From Alkalihalobacillus sp. LMS6 (GTDB lineage: Bacteria > Bacillota > Bacilli > Bacillales > Bacillaceae_D): 64,000 bases of DNA. This document shows positions 35,475 to 44,798 of this stretch, in pieces. The translations under genes and the position numbers were made by a program. The notes beneath the pieces were generated by a model. The model saw only the letters and a list, made by a program, of their open reading frames with translations. It was not told where the DNA came from and searched no databases. The stretch lies in the NCBI RefSeq assembly GCF_024362765.1, contig NZ_CP093302.1:1890001-1954000 (forward strand). The letters are read 5' to 3'. Within the stretch, counting starts at the first letter, position 1. Each line of letters begins with the position of its first letter.

Positions 35475-36284
35475 TTAAATAGAATGGACATTTATCCCAC
35501 GTAATTCTTTAATATAGTCTTCAAACTCCATTAATGCTGCGCTTTGTTCTTCCGGCTGTAACAAACGCTCTCCTTTTTGCTCAATCTGTTTCACAATCGC
35601 ACTTCCGATGACAACCCCATCCGCATAGTGTTGAATCATTTCCACTTGTTCCCGTTTGTGGACGCCAAATCCGACAACACAGGGCACACGCGCATGTTGC
35701 TTTGCCGCTGTAATAAATTCATGCAAGTGTGCAGGAAGTTCATCTCGAACTCCTGTAACTCCAGTAGATGATACGCAGTATAAAAATCCGCTAGCTGCGG
35801 AAGCAATTTTTTCAATTCGCTCATGGGACGTCGGCGCAATCATTGAGATAAACGAGAGGTCTTTTTCTGCACAAAGGGACGTCAATTCTTGCCCTTCCTC
35901 AAAAGGAAGATCTGGAACGAGAACACCATCGACTTCAAACGAAGCAGCTTCATCCACAAATCGTTGAAACCCATACTGATAAAGAGGATTGGCATACGTA
36001 AACAAAATAACTGGAATCGTCAGTCCACGCTTACGGGCTTCGGGTACAATCTGTAAAATTTTTGGCAAAGTAGCCCCGCCTTTAATCGCTCGTAGAGAGG
36101 CCGCTTGAATGGTTGGACCATCTGCTAATGGATCAGAGTAAGGAACGCCTAATTCAATAACGTCAGCCCCACTCCTTTGTAAAGAAAGCATCAGCTCCAT
36201 TGTGACAGCTAGTGAAGGATCACCAGCAGTAATAAACGGAATAAACAATTGTTCTTTTTCTAATGCAGAACGTAATCGATTCAA
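35475..36284 (-). CDS. trpA: Tryptophan synthase alpha chain
   Basis: TrpA cleaves indole-3-glycerol phosphate to indole and glyceraldehyde 3-phosphate and passes indole to TrpB. The catalytic Glu is in [17 protein letters not shown] together with the conserved Asp. The phosphate-binding segment [10 protein letters not shown] and the VIGSAIV end are present. The 269-residue length is normal. Its start overlaps the trpB stop (ATGA). Confidence 0.97.
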   Translation of the reverse strand: MNRLRSALEKEQLFIPFITAGDPSLAVTMELMLSLQRSGADVIELGVPYSDPLADGPTIQAASLRAIKGGATLPKILQIVPEARKRGLTIPVILFTYANPLYQYGFQRFVDEAASFEVDGVLVPDLPFEEGQELTSLCAEKDLSFISMIAPTSHERIEKIASAASGFLYCVSSTGVTGVRDELPAHLHEFITAAKQHARVPCVVGFGVHKREQVEMIQHYADGVVIGSAIVKQIEQKGERLLQPEEQSAALMEFEDYIKELRGINVHSI

Positions 36285-37483
36285 TTGGTTTCTCCTCCCT
36301 CGAAGTTTTTGTATAGTGTGTGCATATCTTTATCTCCACGTCCAGAAAGACAGATTAAGATTGAGCTTTTTTTACTGGCTTTACTTTCTTTAATCGCTTG
36401 CGCTACCGCATGGGCCGTTTCTAAAGCACAAATGATTCCTTCATGCTCTGCCAGCATACGAAGGGCCGTAAGCGCCTCTTCATCCGTCACCGCTTCATAG
36501 CGTACACGCTTTGAATCTGCTAAATAAGCGTGCTCTGGACCGACTCCTGGGTAATCGAGGCCTGCAGAAATTGAATACGGTTCTGTAATTTGACCAACCT
36601 CGTCTTGAAGTAAATACGTTAAAGAACCATGAATGATTCCTTTTGTTCCTTTTGTAATCGTTGCAGCATGCTGGTTCGTCTCTACGCCGTAACCTGCTGC
36701 TTCCACACCAATTAGTTCAACGTCTTCGTCAATAAAAGGATAAAACATACCGATTGCATTGCTCCCGCCACCAACACAAGCAATGATTGTTTCAGGTAAC
36801 GAATCGTATTCTGTAACCATCTGCTCCTTTGCTTCATCGCCGATAATGCGTTGAAAATTGCGCACCATCTTCGGGTAAGGGTGTGGACCTACCACAGACC
36901 CGATAATATAAAAGGTATCCTCAGCATGCGTCACCCAATGACGAATCGCTTCATTCGTCGCGTCTTTTAATGTCCGACTTCCGCTTACAGCCGGAATTAC
37001 TTTTGCTCCTAACAATTCCATTCGAAATACATTGAGCTTTTGTCGTTCCATATCGGTTTCTCCCATATAAATGAGGCATTCCATACCGAATTTTGCCGCT
37101 ACCGTTGCGGTTGCGACTCCATGCTGACCAGCGCCAGTTTCGGCAACTACTTTTGTCTTCCCCATCCGTTTTGCTAGAAGGGCTTGCCCGAGAGCATTAT
37201 TTAATTTATGAGCCCCTGTATGCAAAAGATCCTCTCTTTTGAGGTAAATCTTTACGTCATCACCAAGGGCCTTACTAAATTGATCCGCATAGGTGATCGG
37301 TGTTTTTCGACCAGCAAATTGTTGAAGAAGGTTATCCAACTCTGCCTGAAATTGCTCATCTTCTAACGCCTCATCAAGGGCCAATTCTAACTCTTCAATC
37401 GCGCTCATTAATGTTTCCGGAACGTATTGTCCGCCGTATTCTCCAAATCGACCTTGTTTAGTAGGGTAAACGTCTGTTTTCAT
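36281..37483 (-). CDS. trpB: Tryptophan synthase beta chain
   Basis: TrpB condenses indole and serine with PLP. The PLP lysine is Lys93 in [14 protein letters not shown], with [11 protein letters not shown], the phosphate-binding GGGSNAIG and the CLSGRGDKD end. The 400-residue length is normal. The start lies within the last 26 bases of trpF and the stop overlaps trpA, so trpF-trpB-trpA are tightly coupled. Confidence 0.97.
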   Translation of the reverse strand: MKTDVYPTKQGRFGEYGGQYVPETLMSAIEELELALDEALEDEQFQAELDNLLQQFAGRKTPITYADQFSKALGDDVKIYLKREDLLHTGAHKLNNALGQALLAKRMGKTKVVAETGAGQHGVATATVAAKFGMECLIYMGETDMERQKLNVFRMELLGAKVIPAVSGSRTLKDATNEAIRHWVTHAEDTFYIIGSVVGPHPYPKMVRNFQRIIGDEAKEQMVTEYDSLPETIIACVGGGSNAIGMFYPFIDEDVELIGVEAAGYGVETNQHAATITKGTKGIIHGSLTYLLQDEVGQITEPYSISAGLDYPGVGPEHAYLADSKRVRYEAVTDEEALTALRMLAEHEGIICALETAHAVAQAIKESKASKKSSILICLSGRGDKDMHTLYKNFEGGETN

Positions 37484-38111
37484 ATTGCTCCATCACCTCT
37501 TCTAATTCTTCAATGGCGTGTTGATCTTTTTTTCCATTTCGCTCGATCCCACTCGAGAGATCAAGTCCGTATACGTCATACTGCAATAGCGCTTGAACAT
37601 TCGTACGATTAATTCCTCCTGCAATCAAAAGAGGTTTCTTGTAGGGGCTTAGTACATCTATAAAACCAGGGATTTTTCTCCATTCAAACGTTTTGCCCGT
37701 ACCTCCCCATGCGTGACTTGTTTTTGTATCAAGCAAAAGAGCATCAACATGAGGCGCAAACGCGTGTAGCTTTTTGTTTGCCTCTTCATCCACATGGACG
37801 GCTTTCCAAATCTTTAAAGCAGGAAAATGAGCACGAAGCTCTTTTACATCTTCTACTGTCTCATTGCCGTGAAGCTGCAGGATTGAAAAGACTTTCGCTT
37901 CATAAAGTGCCTTTACGTCTTCTAACGTTGGGTGTACGACTAACGCAACGATTTCTTGGTTATATTCAACAGAATGAAGCCAAGAAATAACGTCGCTAAG
38001 CTCAACACGCCGCTTGCTAGCAGCAAATACGAAGCCGATGTACGCACAACCTGCATTCGCTACCACTTGTAGTTCCTCTTTTGAGCCGATTCCGCAATAT
38101 TTTGTTTTCAT
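37458..38111 (-). CDS. trpF: Phosphoribosylanthranilate isomerase
   Basis: TrpF performs the Amadori rearrangement of phosphoribosylanthranilate. The N-terminal KYCGIGS carries the catalytic Cys (in the usual KxCGI motif, with Tyr in place of Ile or Val) and the catalytic Asp is in LLLDTK. Other segments are [16 protein letters not shown] and the phosphate site [10 protein letters not shown] and GLDLSSGIE. The start overlaps the trpC stop as ATGA. Confidence 0.95.
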   Translation of the reverse strand: MKTKYCGIGSKEELQVVANAGCAYIGFVFAASKRRVELSDVISWLHSVEYNQEIVALVVHPTLEDVKALYEAKVFSILQLHGNETVEDVKELRAHFPALKIWKAVHVDEEANKKLHAFAPHVDALLLDTKTSHAWGGTGKTFEWRKIPGFIDVLSPYKKPLLIAGGINRTNVQALLQYDVYGLDLSSGIERNGKKDQHAIEELEEVMEQYENRRLPY

Positions 38112-38875
38112 CGCAATGCTTTCTCATTTGCAAAAAGAGACTGTATCGCTTTCGCTTGATCGTCTGCTTTCATTAACGTTTCGCCCATTAACACACCCTG
38201 TACCCCGAGTTGCTTTAAATAGGATAAATCTGCTCTCGTGCGAATACCGCTCTCAGAAACAACAAGCGACTGCTTAGGCAAATGCTTCAAAATCGTTTCT
38301 GTATGAGTAATGTCTGTCCGAAAGGTTTTTAAATCTCTATTATTCACTCCGATCATCTCAGGTTGTACATGGTCTAGCAACGATAAAGCTTCTTCACTGT
38401 TATGAACTTCAACTAGACACTCCATTCCAAGGTCATAAGCTTGTTCATATAACGATTGAAGTTTTTCATTGCTTACCACTCCTGCAATTAATAAGATCGC
38501 ATCTGCACCTAAGCGATACGATTCCTCTACTTGTTTTTCATCAATAATAAAATCTTTTCTTAAAACAGGAAGATGAACAAGGTCTTTCACTTGTTTGATA
38601 TAGCGCTTCTCCCCTTTAAAGAAAGGAGAATCGGTTAATACACTAATGGCTGAAGCTCCAGCATTTTCATACGTTTGCGCAATCTTAGAAACATTCAAAT
38701 CAGTAACGAGCAATCCTTTTGATGGAGACGCTTGCTTGATTTCGGCAATTAAGCCGAGATCAAATGAAGAAGACATCAACGCTTGTTTTAGACTTGTTCG
38801 ATTCACGCTTTCACGTTCAGGCATTTGCAGCGTTCGTACTTCTTCTTTTTTTGATGCGATAATTTCATCAAGCAT
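38108..38875 (-). CDS. trpC: Indole-3-glycerol phosphate synthase
   Basis: TrpC closes the indole ring with loss of CO2. The 255-residue barrel has the catalytic lysines in IAEIKQASPSKG and LRKDFIID, the Glu in CLVEVHNSEEA, and IGVNNRDLKTF and VSESGI. It overlaps trpD by 8 bases and trpF by 4. Confidence 0.97.
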   Translation of the reverse strand: MLDEIIASKKEEVRTLQMPERESVNRTSLKQALMSSSFDLGLIAEIKQASPSKGLLVTDLNVSKIAQTYENAGASAISVLTDSPFFKGEKRYIKQVKDLVHLPVLRKDFIIDEKQVEESYRLGADAILLIAGVVSNEKLQSLYEQAYDLGMECLVEVHNSEEALSLLDHVQPEMIGVNNRDLKTFRTDITHTETILKHLPKQSLVVSESGIRTRADLSYLKQLGVQGVLMGETLMKADDQAKAIQSLFANEKALR

Positions 38876-39893
38876 GTTTTATCCCCCTGTTTTCATTTTG
38901 AATGGACGTTAAATAAGTGAATGATTGTTTAGTTAAAAGAGCTGCTTTTGTCCGGTCCACCCCTGCTTGGATCGAATCGACATAATCACCAGCGTACAGA
39001 GCGACACCTGCATTAAACACGACGATATCAATCGCTTCACTTGGTGCTTCATTAAGCAAAATTTGATTAATTAACTGGGCACTTTCATAGGATGAGTGAA
39101 CTTGTATAGCCGATAATGATCCTTGTTTCAAACCATAGTCTTCAGGTTGAATCACATAAGAGTGTGTTTCTCCTGCTTTTACATCAACAAGATACGTTTT
39201 CCCGTGTATTGCACATTCATCAAGACCATCGGCACCACTCACAACGATCGAATGGGCTGTTCCTAATCGATTTAACACTTGACCAATTTGGTCAGCAGTC
39301 GAGCGGCTGTTTACGCCAAGCAACTGATGTTGTGCTCCTGCAGGGTTTGTTAACGGACCAAGCAAGTTAAAAATACTTCGGAACCCGAGCTCTTTTCTTG
39401 TTTTCATCACATGTTTCATCGATGGATGATAAAGTGGCGCAAACATAAAACAAAGAGATTGTCGCTTTAACTTTTCTGCAGCTTCTGTAACGGTCGACTG
39501 AATATCAATTCCGAGTGCTTCGAATACATCCGCACTGCCTGTCTTGGATGATACAGAGCGATTGCCATGTTTCGTTACTGGTATATTCATTGACGCTAAT
39601 ACGATTGCAGTCGCCGTCGAGATATTAAACGTGGACAAACCATCGCCACCTGTTCCACACGTATCAATGGTCCGTTCCGTTTGTAGAGGAAATGGTTCTG
39701 CCATGTTACGCATCGCACGGGCAAAGCCAACAAGCTCATCTACTGTTTCGCCACGGAAGCGTAACAGTGTAATGAAACTAGCAATTTGGCTATCTGTTAA
39801 TCGTCCAAGCATAATCTCAGACATTAATAATTCAGCATCATGTTCTGATAATGTCTCGTGGTTTAAGCAACGGTTTAACAATTCATTTATCAT
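38868..39893 (-). CDS. trpD: Anthranilate phosphoribosyltransferase
   Basis: TrpD transfers phosphoribose from PRPP to anthranilate. The PRPP-binding CGTGGDGLSTFNIST is present, with KHGNRSVSSKTGSADV and NLLGPLTNP. The ATG at 39893 (341 residues) follows AAGGTG by 6 bases and overlaps the stop of the upstream 61-codon ORF by 11 bases. This is the first recognisable trp enzyme gene in the operon; trpE, which should make its substrate anthranilate, is not in front of it. Confidence 0.96.
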   Translation of the reverse strand: MINELLNRCLNHETLSEHDAELLMSEIMLGRLTDSQIASFITLLRFRGETVDELVGFARAMRNMAEPFPLQTERTIDTCGTGGDGLSTFNISTATAIVLASMNIPVTKHGNRSVSSKTGSADVFEALGIDIQSTVTEAAEKLKRQSLCFMFAPLYHPSMKHVMKTRKELGFRSIFNLLGPLTNPAGAQHQLLGVNSRSTADQIGQVLNRLGTAHSIVVSGADGLDECAIHGKTYLVDVKAGETHSYVIQPEDYGLKQGSLSAIQVHSSYESAQLINQILLNEAPSEAIDIVVFNAGVALYAGDYVDSIQAGVDRTKAALLTKQSFTYLTSIQNENRGIKHA

Positions 39894-40068
39894 CGCGAGC
39901 ACCTTCATTTCTATAGCAAGCATGATAAAGAACTTCTTTATTTACATATGGTTTTTGTTTGGATTCATTTAAAGGTGAAGAGTGAAGTCGCTTTGTTTGC
40001 ATACAAGCAATCACAACAGACTTCTTCAATTTACGATTTGTTTTTTGTGTAGGGGAAATTACCTTCAT
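39883..40068 (-). CDS. 61-residue basic ORF in the position of trpE
   Basis: This ORF begins with an AAGGAG ribosome binding site 10 bases from its ATG, just downstream of the TRAP-controlled leader, and its stop overlaps the trpD start. The protein is Lys/Arg-rich, with no Trp, and includes SVVIACMQTKR and VLYHACYRNEGARDDK. I see none of the TrpE motifs and no anti-TRAP-like CxxC pairs. It may be a residue of a trpE deletion that kept the initiation site, a small protein coupled to trpD, or a leader peptide. Which of these is not clear. Confidence 0.5.
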   Translation of the reverse strand: MKVISPTQKTNRKLKKSVVIACMQTKRLHSSPLNESKQKPYVNKEVLYHACYRNEGARDDK

Positions 40069-40233
40069 TTATCACTCACTCCTTGTGATGTGAAAATGAA
40101 GAGCGGTTGGAGGTTGACGCTTCTCCGTAAGCATATATTTTATTTAGAAGGGGTTATATTACTTCGTCTCTATTCGCTCCGCTCTACTCATTCTCAACTA
40201 GTCTCTACTCTAAACTCTACTCAACTATTACTT
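40069..40233 (-). promoter_or_regulatory. TRAP-regulated trp leader
   Basis: On the minus strand between 40227 and 40170 there are eleven TAG or GAG triplets, mostly two bases apart (TAG, GAG, GAG, TAG, GAG, TAG, GAG, GAG, GAG, GAG, TAG), the binding pattern of the 11-subunit TRAP ring. Downstream, CCGCTCT can pair with AGAGCGG inside the triplets, an antiterminator-like pairing, and CCTCC can pair with the GGAG of the ribosome binding site at 40079-40084. I see no canonical terminator with a T run, so control by hiding the ribosome binding site is more likely than termination. mtrB, encoding TRAP, is at 48419-48640. Confidence 0.85.
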
Positions 40234-40239
40234 GCACGT

Positions 40240-40268
40240 ATTCTAACGTAAAATAGGATCGGCGTCAA
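40240..40268 (-). promoter_or_regulatory. trp operon promoter
   Basis: On the minus strand, -35 TTGACG (40263-40268) and -10 TAGAAT (40240-40245) are 17 bases apart, lying just past the aroH stop codon. Transcription would start near 40233, about 6 bases before the first TRAP triplet. Confidence 0.8.
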
Positions 40269-40277
40269 CCATTTTCA

Positions 40278-40646
40278 TTACCCGTTATTGACTAAATCTG
40301 GACGTAATACAGTCGCTCCATTTAAAAAAATATGTTGAATGTTTTCTTGTTGTTTTACTGTTTGGGCCGTCATCATGATGCGAATACAAAGAGGCAAACT
40401 ACCCTTTACTGGGATTTCTCGTGCGCACATGACGGGAACATAATCATACCCATCTAAATTTCGTAATGCTTTTGCCGGAAAGCAATCATTGATATCTGCT
40501 GTCACCGTGATAAGCACTTGTGCAATATCAGGTGCATCGATGCCGTTCTCGGCGACCATCTTTCTTAAAAGACGTTCTGTTTCGACTTCAATTTCTTTTG
40601 CTTCATTGTTTTCTACTGTTGTAGCTCCTCGAATTCCTCTTATCAC
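40278..40646 (-). CDS. aroH: Chorismate mutase (AroH type)
   Basis: This monofunctional 122-residue chorismate mutase of the Bacillus AroH (trimeric) fold makes prephenate from chorismate. Conserved parts are RGIRGATTVENNEAKEI, ATxDI-like VTADINDCFPAKALR, YVPVMCAREI and CIRIMM, with the Arg residues that bind chorismate. The start is GTG with GGGGG upstream. It lies between aroB and the trp promoter. Confidence 0.95.
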   Translation of the reverse strand: MIRGIRGATTVENNEAKEIEVETERLLRKMVAENGIDAPDIAQVLITVTADINDCFPAKALRNLDGYDYVPVMCAREIPVKGSLPLCIRIMMTAQTVKQQENIQHIFLNGATVLRPDLVNNG

Positions 40647-40667
40647 AACAAATCGCCCCCTTCAATT

Positions 40668-41726
40668 TCAATCAAAAAACGTTTTTAGCTCGGTCGCATC
40701 AATTGCCTCTATTGAAGCGTCTCCAACTGCCTCTAGCAGAACATAGTTTAACGTTCCATGACGCGCTTTCTTATCCTTCATCATTTGCGCGAGTAAATTC
40801 TCACTCTTTAATACTTGCGGTACCGTGAGGCGATAACCAAGTGACGCTAACCATTCAAGATAGACGGATGATGAAAAATCACGACCTTTTTTTTGTTCAC
40901 TCACTTTTAGCGCAAAAGCCATTCCAATTGCAACCGCTTCTCCGTGTGTGAGTGCTCCATAGCCCATTTCACCTTCGATTGCGTGGCCTAGAGTATGACC
41001 AAAATTCAAGATGCCACGAATCCCCATTTCTTTCTCGTCTTGTTGAACAATGTCCGCTTTTAAAGCGACTGCTTTTCCGATCATATACTCAAGTTTTTTT
41101 TCGTCTTGAATCGGCAACTGCGCAACTTCCGCTTTAAGCCATAGCAAAAAGTCTTTATCCGCAATAAACCCCATTTTTACAATTTCAGCAAAACCAGACC
41201 GCCATTCTTGATTTGGCAATGTTCGTAAAAGATCCGGATCATATAGGACCAACTCCGGTTGGTGGAACAATCCCACGATATTTTTTCCTTTTGCTAAGTT
41301 AATCGCCACTTTTCCCCCAACGCTTGAATCGTGGGCAAGCAGAGTCGTTGGCACTTGGACAAAGCGAATGCCTCTCATATACGTACCCGCAACAAACCCA
41401 GCAAGATCTCCCGTAACGCCACCCCCAAAAGCAATGATGACAGAAGATCGATCTAACCCAAAAGCGTAGCAATCATTTAGTAGCTGTTCATACTGTTGAA
41501 ACGACTTAGATTGTTCTCCACTTGGCACAACTGAAACGTGTATATTCGCTGTATGAAATGTTTGTAAAAACGCCTCTAAGTAATAAGAAGCGACATGTTG
41601 ATCAACGATCACAAGGTAGCTTGAAGCAGGGATCATCTTTTCTATGTAATGCCCAGCCTGGTTTATTAGACCAGACCGAATCATCACTTCATAGGTTTTT
41701 TCACTCGTTTGGACAGAAATTTTCAT
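40668..41726 (-). CDS. aroB: 3-dehydroquinate synthase
   Basis: AroB turns DAHP into 3-dehydroquinate using NAD and a metal, the second shikimate step. It shows SGEQSKSF, FGGGVTGDLAGFVAGTYMRG, PTTLLAHDSSVGGK and the metal ligands in NFGHTLGHAIE and LTHGEAVAIGM. The 352-residue length is normal. It is 1 base after aroC and 21 bases before aroH. Confidence 0.97.
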   Translation of the reverse strand: MKISVQTSEKTYEVMIRSGLINQAGHYIEKMIPASSYLVIVDQHVASYYLEAFLQTFHTANIHVSVVPSGEQSKSFQQYEQLLNDCYAFGLDRSSVIIAFGGGVTGDLAGFVAGTYMRGIRFVQVPTTLLAHDSSVGGKVAINLAKGKNIVGLFHQPELVLYDPDLLRTLPNQEWRSGFAEIVKMGFIADKDFLLWLKAEVAQLPIQDEKKLEYMIGKAVALKADIVQQDEKEMGIRGILNFGHTLGHAIEGEMGYGALTHGEAVAIGMAFALKVSEQKKGRDFSSSVYLEWLASLGYRLTVPQVLKSENLLAQMMKDKKARHGTLNYVLLEAVGDASIEAIDATELKTFFD

Positions 41727-41727
41727 A

Positions 41728-42900
41728 TTAAAATCCCTTTGCTTTCTCCATTTGACGGGAGACCGCTTGTTGTAAATCTTCTATTTGATCAGCAGGAAAT
41801 GTATCTAATACACTGCAAGCTACTTCCCACGCCACTACGTTCTCGCACACAACCGAAGCTGCCGGAACTGCACAACTATCTGAACGCTCAACCCCAGCAT
41901 CAAATGCTTCTTTGCTTTCAATATCTACGCTCTTTAATGGTTTATAAAGAGTTGGTATCGGCTTCATGACGCCTTTGACAATGACTGGCATACCGTTTGT
42001 CATACCACCTTCAAAGCCACCGAGGTTATTGGTACGACGTCGGTAGCCTTCCTCTTGATTCCAAATAATTTCGTCATGGACTTGACTACCTGGACGGTTC
42101 GCCGCTTCAAACCCTAAGCCAATTTCAACGCCTTTAAACGCGTTAATGCTCATGACTGCACCGGCGATTTTACCATCAAGCTTGCGGTCATAGTGAACAT
42201 GACTTCCTAACCCGATCGGAAGCCCTTCAACAACGACTTCAACGACCCCACCAATACTGTCACCATCTTGTTTAGCTTGATCAATGGCTTCCATCATTTT
42301 TGCGCCAGCCTGTTCATCTAAACAGCGGACAGGCGATACTTCAGAACGTTCCTGAATGTCCTTAACAGAAAGATGCTCTTCAACATTCGCTTCAATTCCA
42401 CCAATGATTCGAACGTGCCCTGCAACGTCAACGTTAATTGCCCTTAGGATTACTTTTGCTAGGGCACCACATGCTACCCGCACCGTTGTTTCTCGAGCAG
42501 AGGAGCGCTCAAGAACATCCCGCATATCACGATGACCATATTTAATGGCACCATTTAAGTCAGCATGACCTGGACGGGGTCGAGTTAAACGACGACGCAT
42601 TTTATCTTCTTCTTCCTTTGAAATCGGCGCTGAGCCCATAATTTTTGTCCAGTTTTTCCAATCGTTGTTTTCAACGACAAACGTAATCGGCGCCCCAGTT
42701 GTATACCCGTGTCTGACCCCACTCAAAATTTTCACTTGGTCTTTTTCAATTTGCATGCGGCGTCCTCGACCATAGCCACCCTGTCTTCGCACAAGTTCCC
42801 GATTAATATCGTCTTCCACAAGACGTAATTGTGCAGGAACCCCTTCTATAATTGTTGTTAGCTGCGGCCCGTGTGATTCTCCCGCTGTCAAAAACCTCAT
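41728..42900 (-). CDS. aroC: Chorismate synthase
   Basis: This FMN-dependent enzyme (called aroF in B. subtilis) makes chorismate from EPSP. It begins [14 protein letters not shown] and has [40 protein letters not shown] and [14 protein letters not shown]. The ATG at 42900 gives 390 residues, as in B. subtilis, and follows AAGGAGTGGAAAG. That ribosome binding site is nearly complementary to the CU-rich loop of the candidate small RNA at 33031-33124. It starts the aroC-aroB-aroH run. Confidence 0.97.
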   Translation of the reverse strand: MRFLTAGESHGPQLTTIIEGVPAQLRLVEDDINRELVRRQGGYGRGRRMQIEKDQVKILSGVRHGYTTGAPITFVVENNDWKNWTKIMGSAPISKEEEDKMRRRLTRPRPGHADLNGAIKYGHRDMRDVLERSSARETTVRVACGALAKVILRAINVDVAGHVRIIGGIEANVEEHLSVKDIQERSEVSPVRCLDEQAGAKMMEAIDQAKQDGDSIGGVVEVVVEGLPIGLGSHVHYDRKLDGKIAGAVMSINAFKGVEIGLGFEAANRPGSQVHDEIIWNQEEGYRRRTNNLGGFEGGMTNGMPVIVKGVMKPIPTLYKPLKSVDIESKEAFDAGVERSDSCAVPAASVVCENVVAWEVACSVLDTFPADQIEDLQQAVSRQMEKAKGF

Positions 42901-42981
42901 TCTTTCCACTCCTTCAACCATTCACTTTATCACTTTTACGCGCTAAATTATCTAAAATTATACCAACTATGAATCTATTTT

Positions 42982-43767
42982 TCAAATTGATTTTTTATAA
43001 AAAAACGGAGCAACCGCTGTTAAGCCATATGTATGAGGGTGAAAAATTTGTTCCGTGCTTCCAACAAACAAGAGGCCTTCTTGTCGTAACGCATTACTCA
43101 GTTTCCTGAAAATAACTTGCTTCGTTTCCTCCGTGAAATAAATGCAAACATTTCGACAGATGATGACGTCCATTTGCTCTGGATAGTCATCATGAATAAG
43201 ATCAATGATCGAAAAAGACACCCTGTTTTTAAGTTCATTTGACACATGAAATCCATCGATTTTTTTACTCACATATTCAGAATGAAGTTGCTGATCGAAC
43301 GGAGGTGTTGTTTGAAATGAGTAAACCCCATTTTTCGCTTTTGCGATGATCGACTCATCTAAGTCCGATGCAAAAAGACGTTGATTCTCAAGAGGGAGAT
43401 TGTTTGATTTGCAAAGCATCGCCACTGTATAAGCTTCTTCTCCAGAAGAACAAGCTGAACTCCAAATGCGCAAAGGTTGATTGTGCTGCTTGTAATGGGA
43501 CTGAAGCAAGTGAACAAACGTCTCCCAACGATCCGCATTACGAAAAAACGATGTGACGTTTATCGTCATCTTTTCCTTGCATTCACGCAATAAATCTGGT
43601 CGCTCTTTTACCGCTTGTCCAAACATAGCCATATCTGGCATTTTATGCTTGACGCTTAACGATCGCAATCGCCTCTCCATTTGCGAGCGCTTGTAGGCGT
43701 TAAGCTGAATCCCTGTTAGTTCTTCAAAGATCGTTGAAAACACCAAATAGTCATCGTTAGCATGCAT
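42982..43767 (-). CDS. cheR: Chemotaxis protein methyltransferase CheR
   Basis: CheR methylates glutamates on chemoreceptors with S-adenosylmethionine. The N-terminal helical domain (Y-x3-L-x3-like SQMERRLRSL) is followed by the SAM-binding RIWSSACSSGEEAYTVAML, the DLDE motif, and CRNVCIYFTEE. The length is 261 residues. It lies between ndk and aroC, as in B. subtilis. Confidence 0.95.
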   Translation of the reverse strand: MHANDDYLVFSTIFEELTGIQLNAYKRSQMERRLRSLSVKHKMPDMAMFGQAVKERPDLLRECKEKMTINVTSFFRNADRWETFVHLLQSHYKQHNQPLRIWSSACSSGEEAYTVAMLCKSNNLPLENQRLFASDLDESIIAKAKNGVYSFQTTPPFDQQLHSEYVSKKIDGFHVSNELKNRVSFSIIDLIHDDYPEQMDVIICRNVCIYFTEETKQVIFRKLSNALRQEGLLFVGSTEQIFHPHTYGLTAVAPFFYKKSI

Positions 43768-43855
43768 GACTGTACCTTCACTTTCATTTTATTTAACAGT
43801 GTAACATGAAACTCGGTTTGATCGGAATTGTTACGTGAGTATTGGTTTGAAAAAA

Positions 43856-43889
43856 ACAAAAAACCTTCATGGCTTTCACCTTGAAGGTT
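43856..43889 (-). terminator. ndk terminator
   Basis: AACCTTCA and TGAAGGTT arms around a 12-base loop are followed by a run of T on the minus strand, 12 bases after the ndk stop. Confidence 0.75.
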
Positions 43890-43901
43890 GACAAACATTA
43901 T

Positions 43902-44348
43902 TTACACCCAAACGTCTGAATTTTTTTCATACGTCGATAATTCGTCTTCAGAAAAGAAAATCGACATTTCACGCGCTGAACTCTCTGTTGAATCAGAACC
44001 GTGAATAATGTTCATTCCAACTTGTACAGCATAATCACCGCGAATCGAACCTGGTGCTGCTTCCGCTGGGTTTGTTGCGCCAATTAGTTGACGAGAGATT
44101 TTTACAACTTGATCCCCTTCCCACACCATCGCAAAAACAGGTCCAGACGTAATGAAACTCACTAGTTCGTTAAAGAACGGCTTTTCTCGATGTTCGCCAT
44201 AATGTGTTTCTGCTGTTTCTTTGCTTAACGTGACGAGCTTTCCAGCGACTAGTTTAAATCCTTTTTGCTCGAAACGAGAAACAATCGCTCCAATTAAGTT
44301 ACGCTGAACTCCATCTGGTTTAATCATGATATATGTACGTTCCAACAT
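43902..44348 (-). CDS. ndk: Nucleoside diphosphate kinase
   Basis: Ndk balances nucleoside triphosphate pools by transferring phosphate through a phospho-histidine. The active-site His116 is in [13 protein letters not shown]-like sequence, with [11 protein letters not shown] and the PFF and GPV segments. The 148-residue length is normal. A promoter lies upstream (44394-44422) and a terminator after it. Confidence 0.97.
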   Translation of the reverse strand: MLERTYIMIKPDGVQRNLIGAIVSRFEQKGFKLVAGKLVTLSKETAETHYGEHREKPFFNELVSFITSGPVFAMVWEGDQVVKISRQLIGATNPAEAAPGSIRGDYAVQVGMNIIHGSDSTESSAREMSIFFSEDELSTYEKNSDVWV

Positions 44349-44393
44349 TCCTACCCCACTTTATCTTTATTTGATATTCTGTTTGCTCTTTTA

Positions 44394-44422
44394 GTATAGC
44401 AAAACAAGTAAGCGCTAACAAT
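44394..44422 (-). promoter_or_regulatory. ndk promoter
   Basis: On the minus strand, -35 TTGTTA (44417-44422) and -10 TATACT (44394-44399) are 17 bases apart, about 46 bases before the ndk ATG. Confidence 0.6.
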
Positions 44423-44579
44423 AAAAATAGCGAAAATATTCGTTTTTTCAATGATTTTGACGTTTTTCTGGAAAAATGAATCGTTTAATCCGAAAACTGG
44501 CTTGGTTCTACTAGGAAATATAGTGAATGGAACTAGGGGTATGTAAACCTTATTTTTCTCTCATGTCTTTCTCATTCGC

Positions 44580-44690
44580 GCTAATGGCGACTCGGACGGG
44601 AAAAGCAACAGTCCGAAAATCCAAGCGTGATGTTATCGAAAGGGTTGAAGCGTTGCCCGCAGAAAGCGTCCACCCGCGCGATGAGTGACG
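44580..44690. repeat. Bacillus-type GC-rich intergenic repeat (degenerate copy)
   Basis: On the minus strand GCGGGTGGACGCTTTCTGCG followed by GGCAACGCTTCAACC resembles a dispersed repeat often met between genes of Bacillaceae, whose core is close to GTGGACGCTTTCCGCGGG. The block is GC-richer than its flanks. I see only this copy in the window, so the call rests on recollection of the motif. Confidence 0.4.
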
Positions 44691-44753
44691 AATATAATAT
44701 GAATTAAACGGATATTCCTTTAACCTATACATGTTCCACGTTCATTTCCACAT

Positions 44754-44787
44754 AAAAAAGCACTAAAGGGTTGTCGTCCTTTAGCGC
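44754..44787 (-). terminator. hepT terminator
   Basis: GCGCTAAAGG and CCTTTAGTGC arms (one G-T pair) around an 8-base loop are followed on the minus strand by a run of T, 12 bases after hepT. Confidence 0.87.
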
Positions 44788-44798
44788 ATCATTCGTTC

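Larger units (their letters stand above)
44349..44753. other. 405-base intergenic region between ndk and hepT
   Basis: This gap holds the ndk promoter, an A/T-rich stretch (44423-44540) with no supported feature, and a GC-richer block with repeat-like character (44580-44690). An ORF of 60 codons at 44550-44732 on the minus strand has no ribosome binding site and falls on the repeat, so I do not call it a gene. Confidence 0.6.

Noticed and set aside
39883-40068. 61-codon ORF as anti-TRAP (RtpA) gene
   Set aside because: Anti-TRAP has paired CxxC zinc motifs, which are absent here; the basic sequence does not match.
44550-44732. 60-codon minus-strand ORF between ndk and hepT
   Set aside because: It has no ribosome binding site and is made mostly of the GC-rich repeat-like block.
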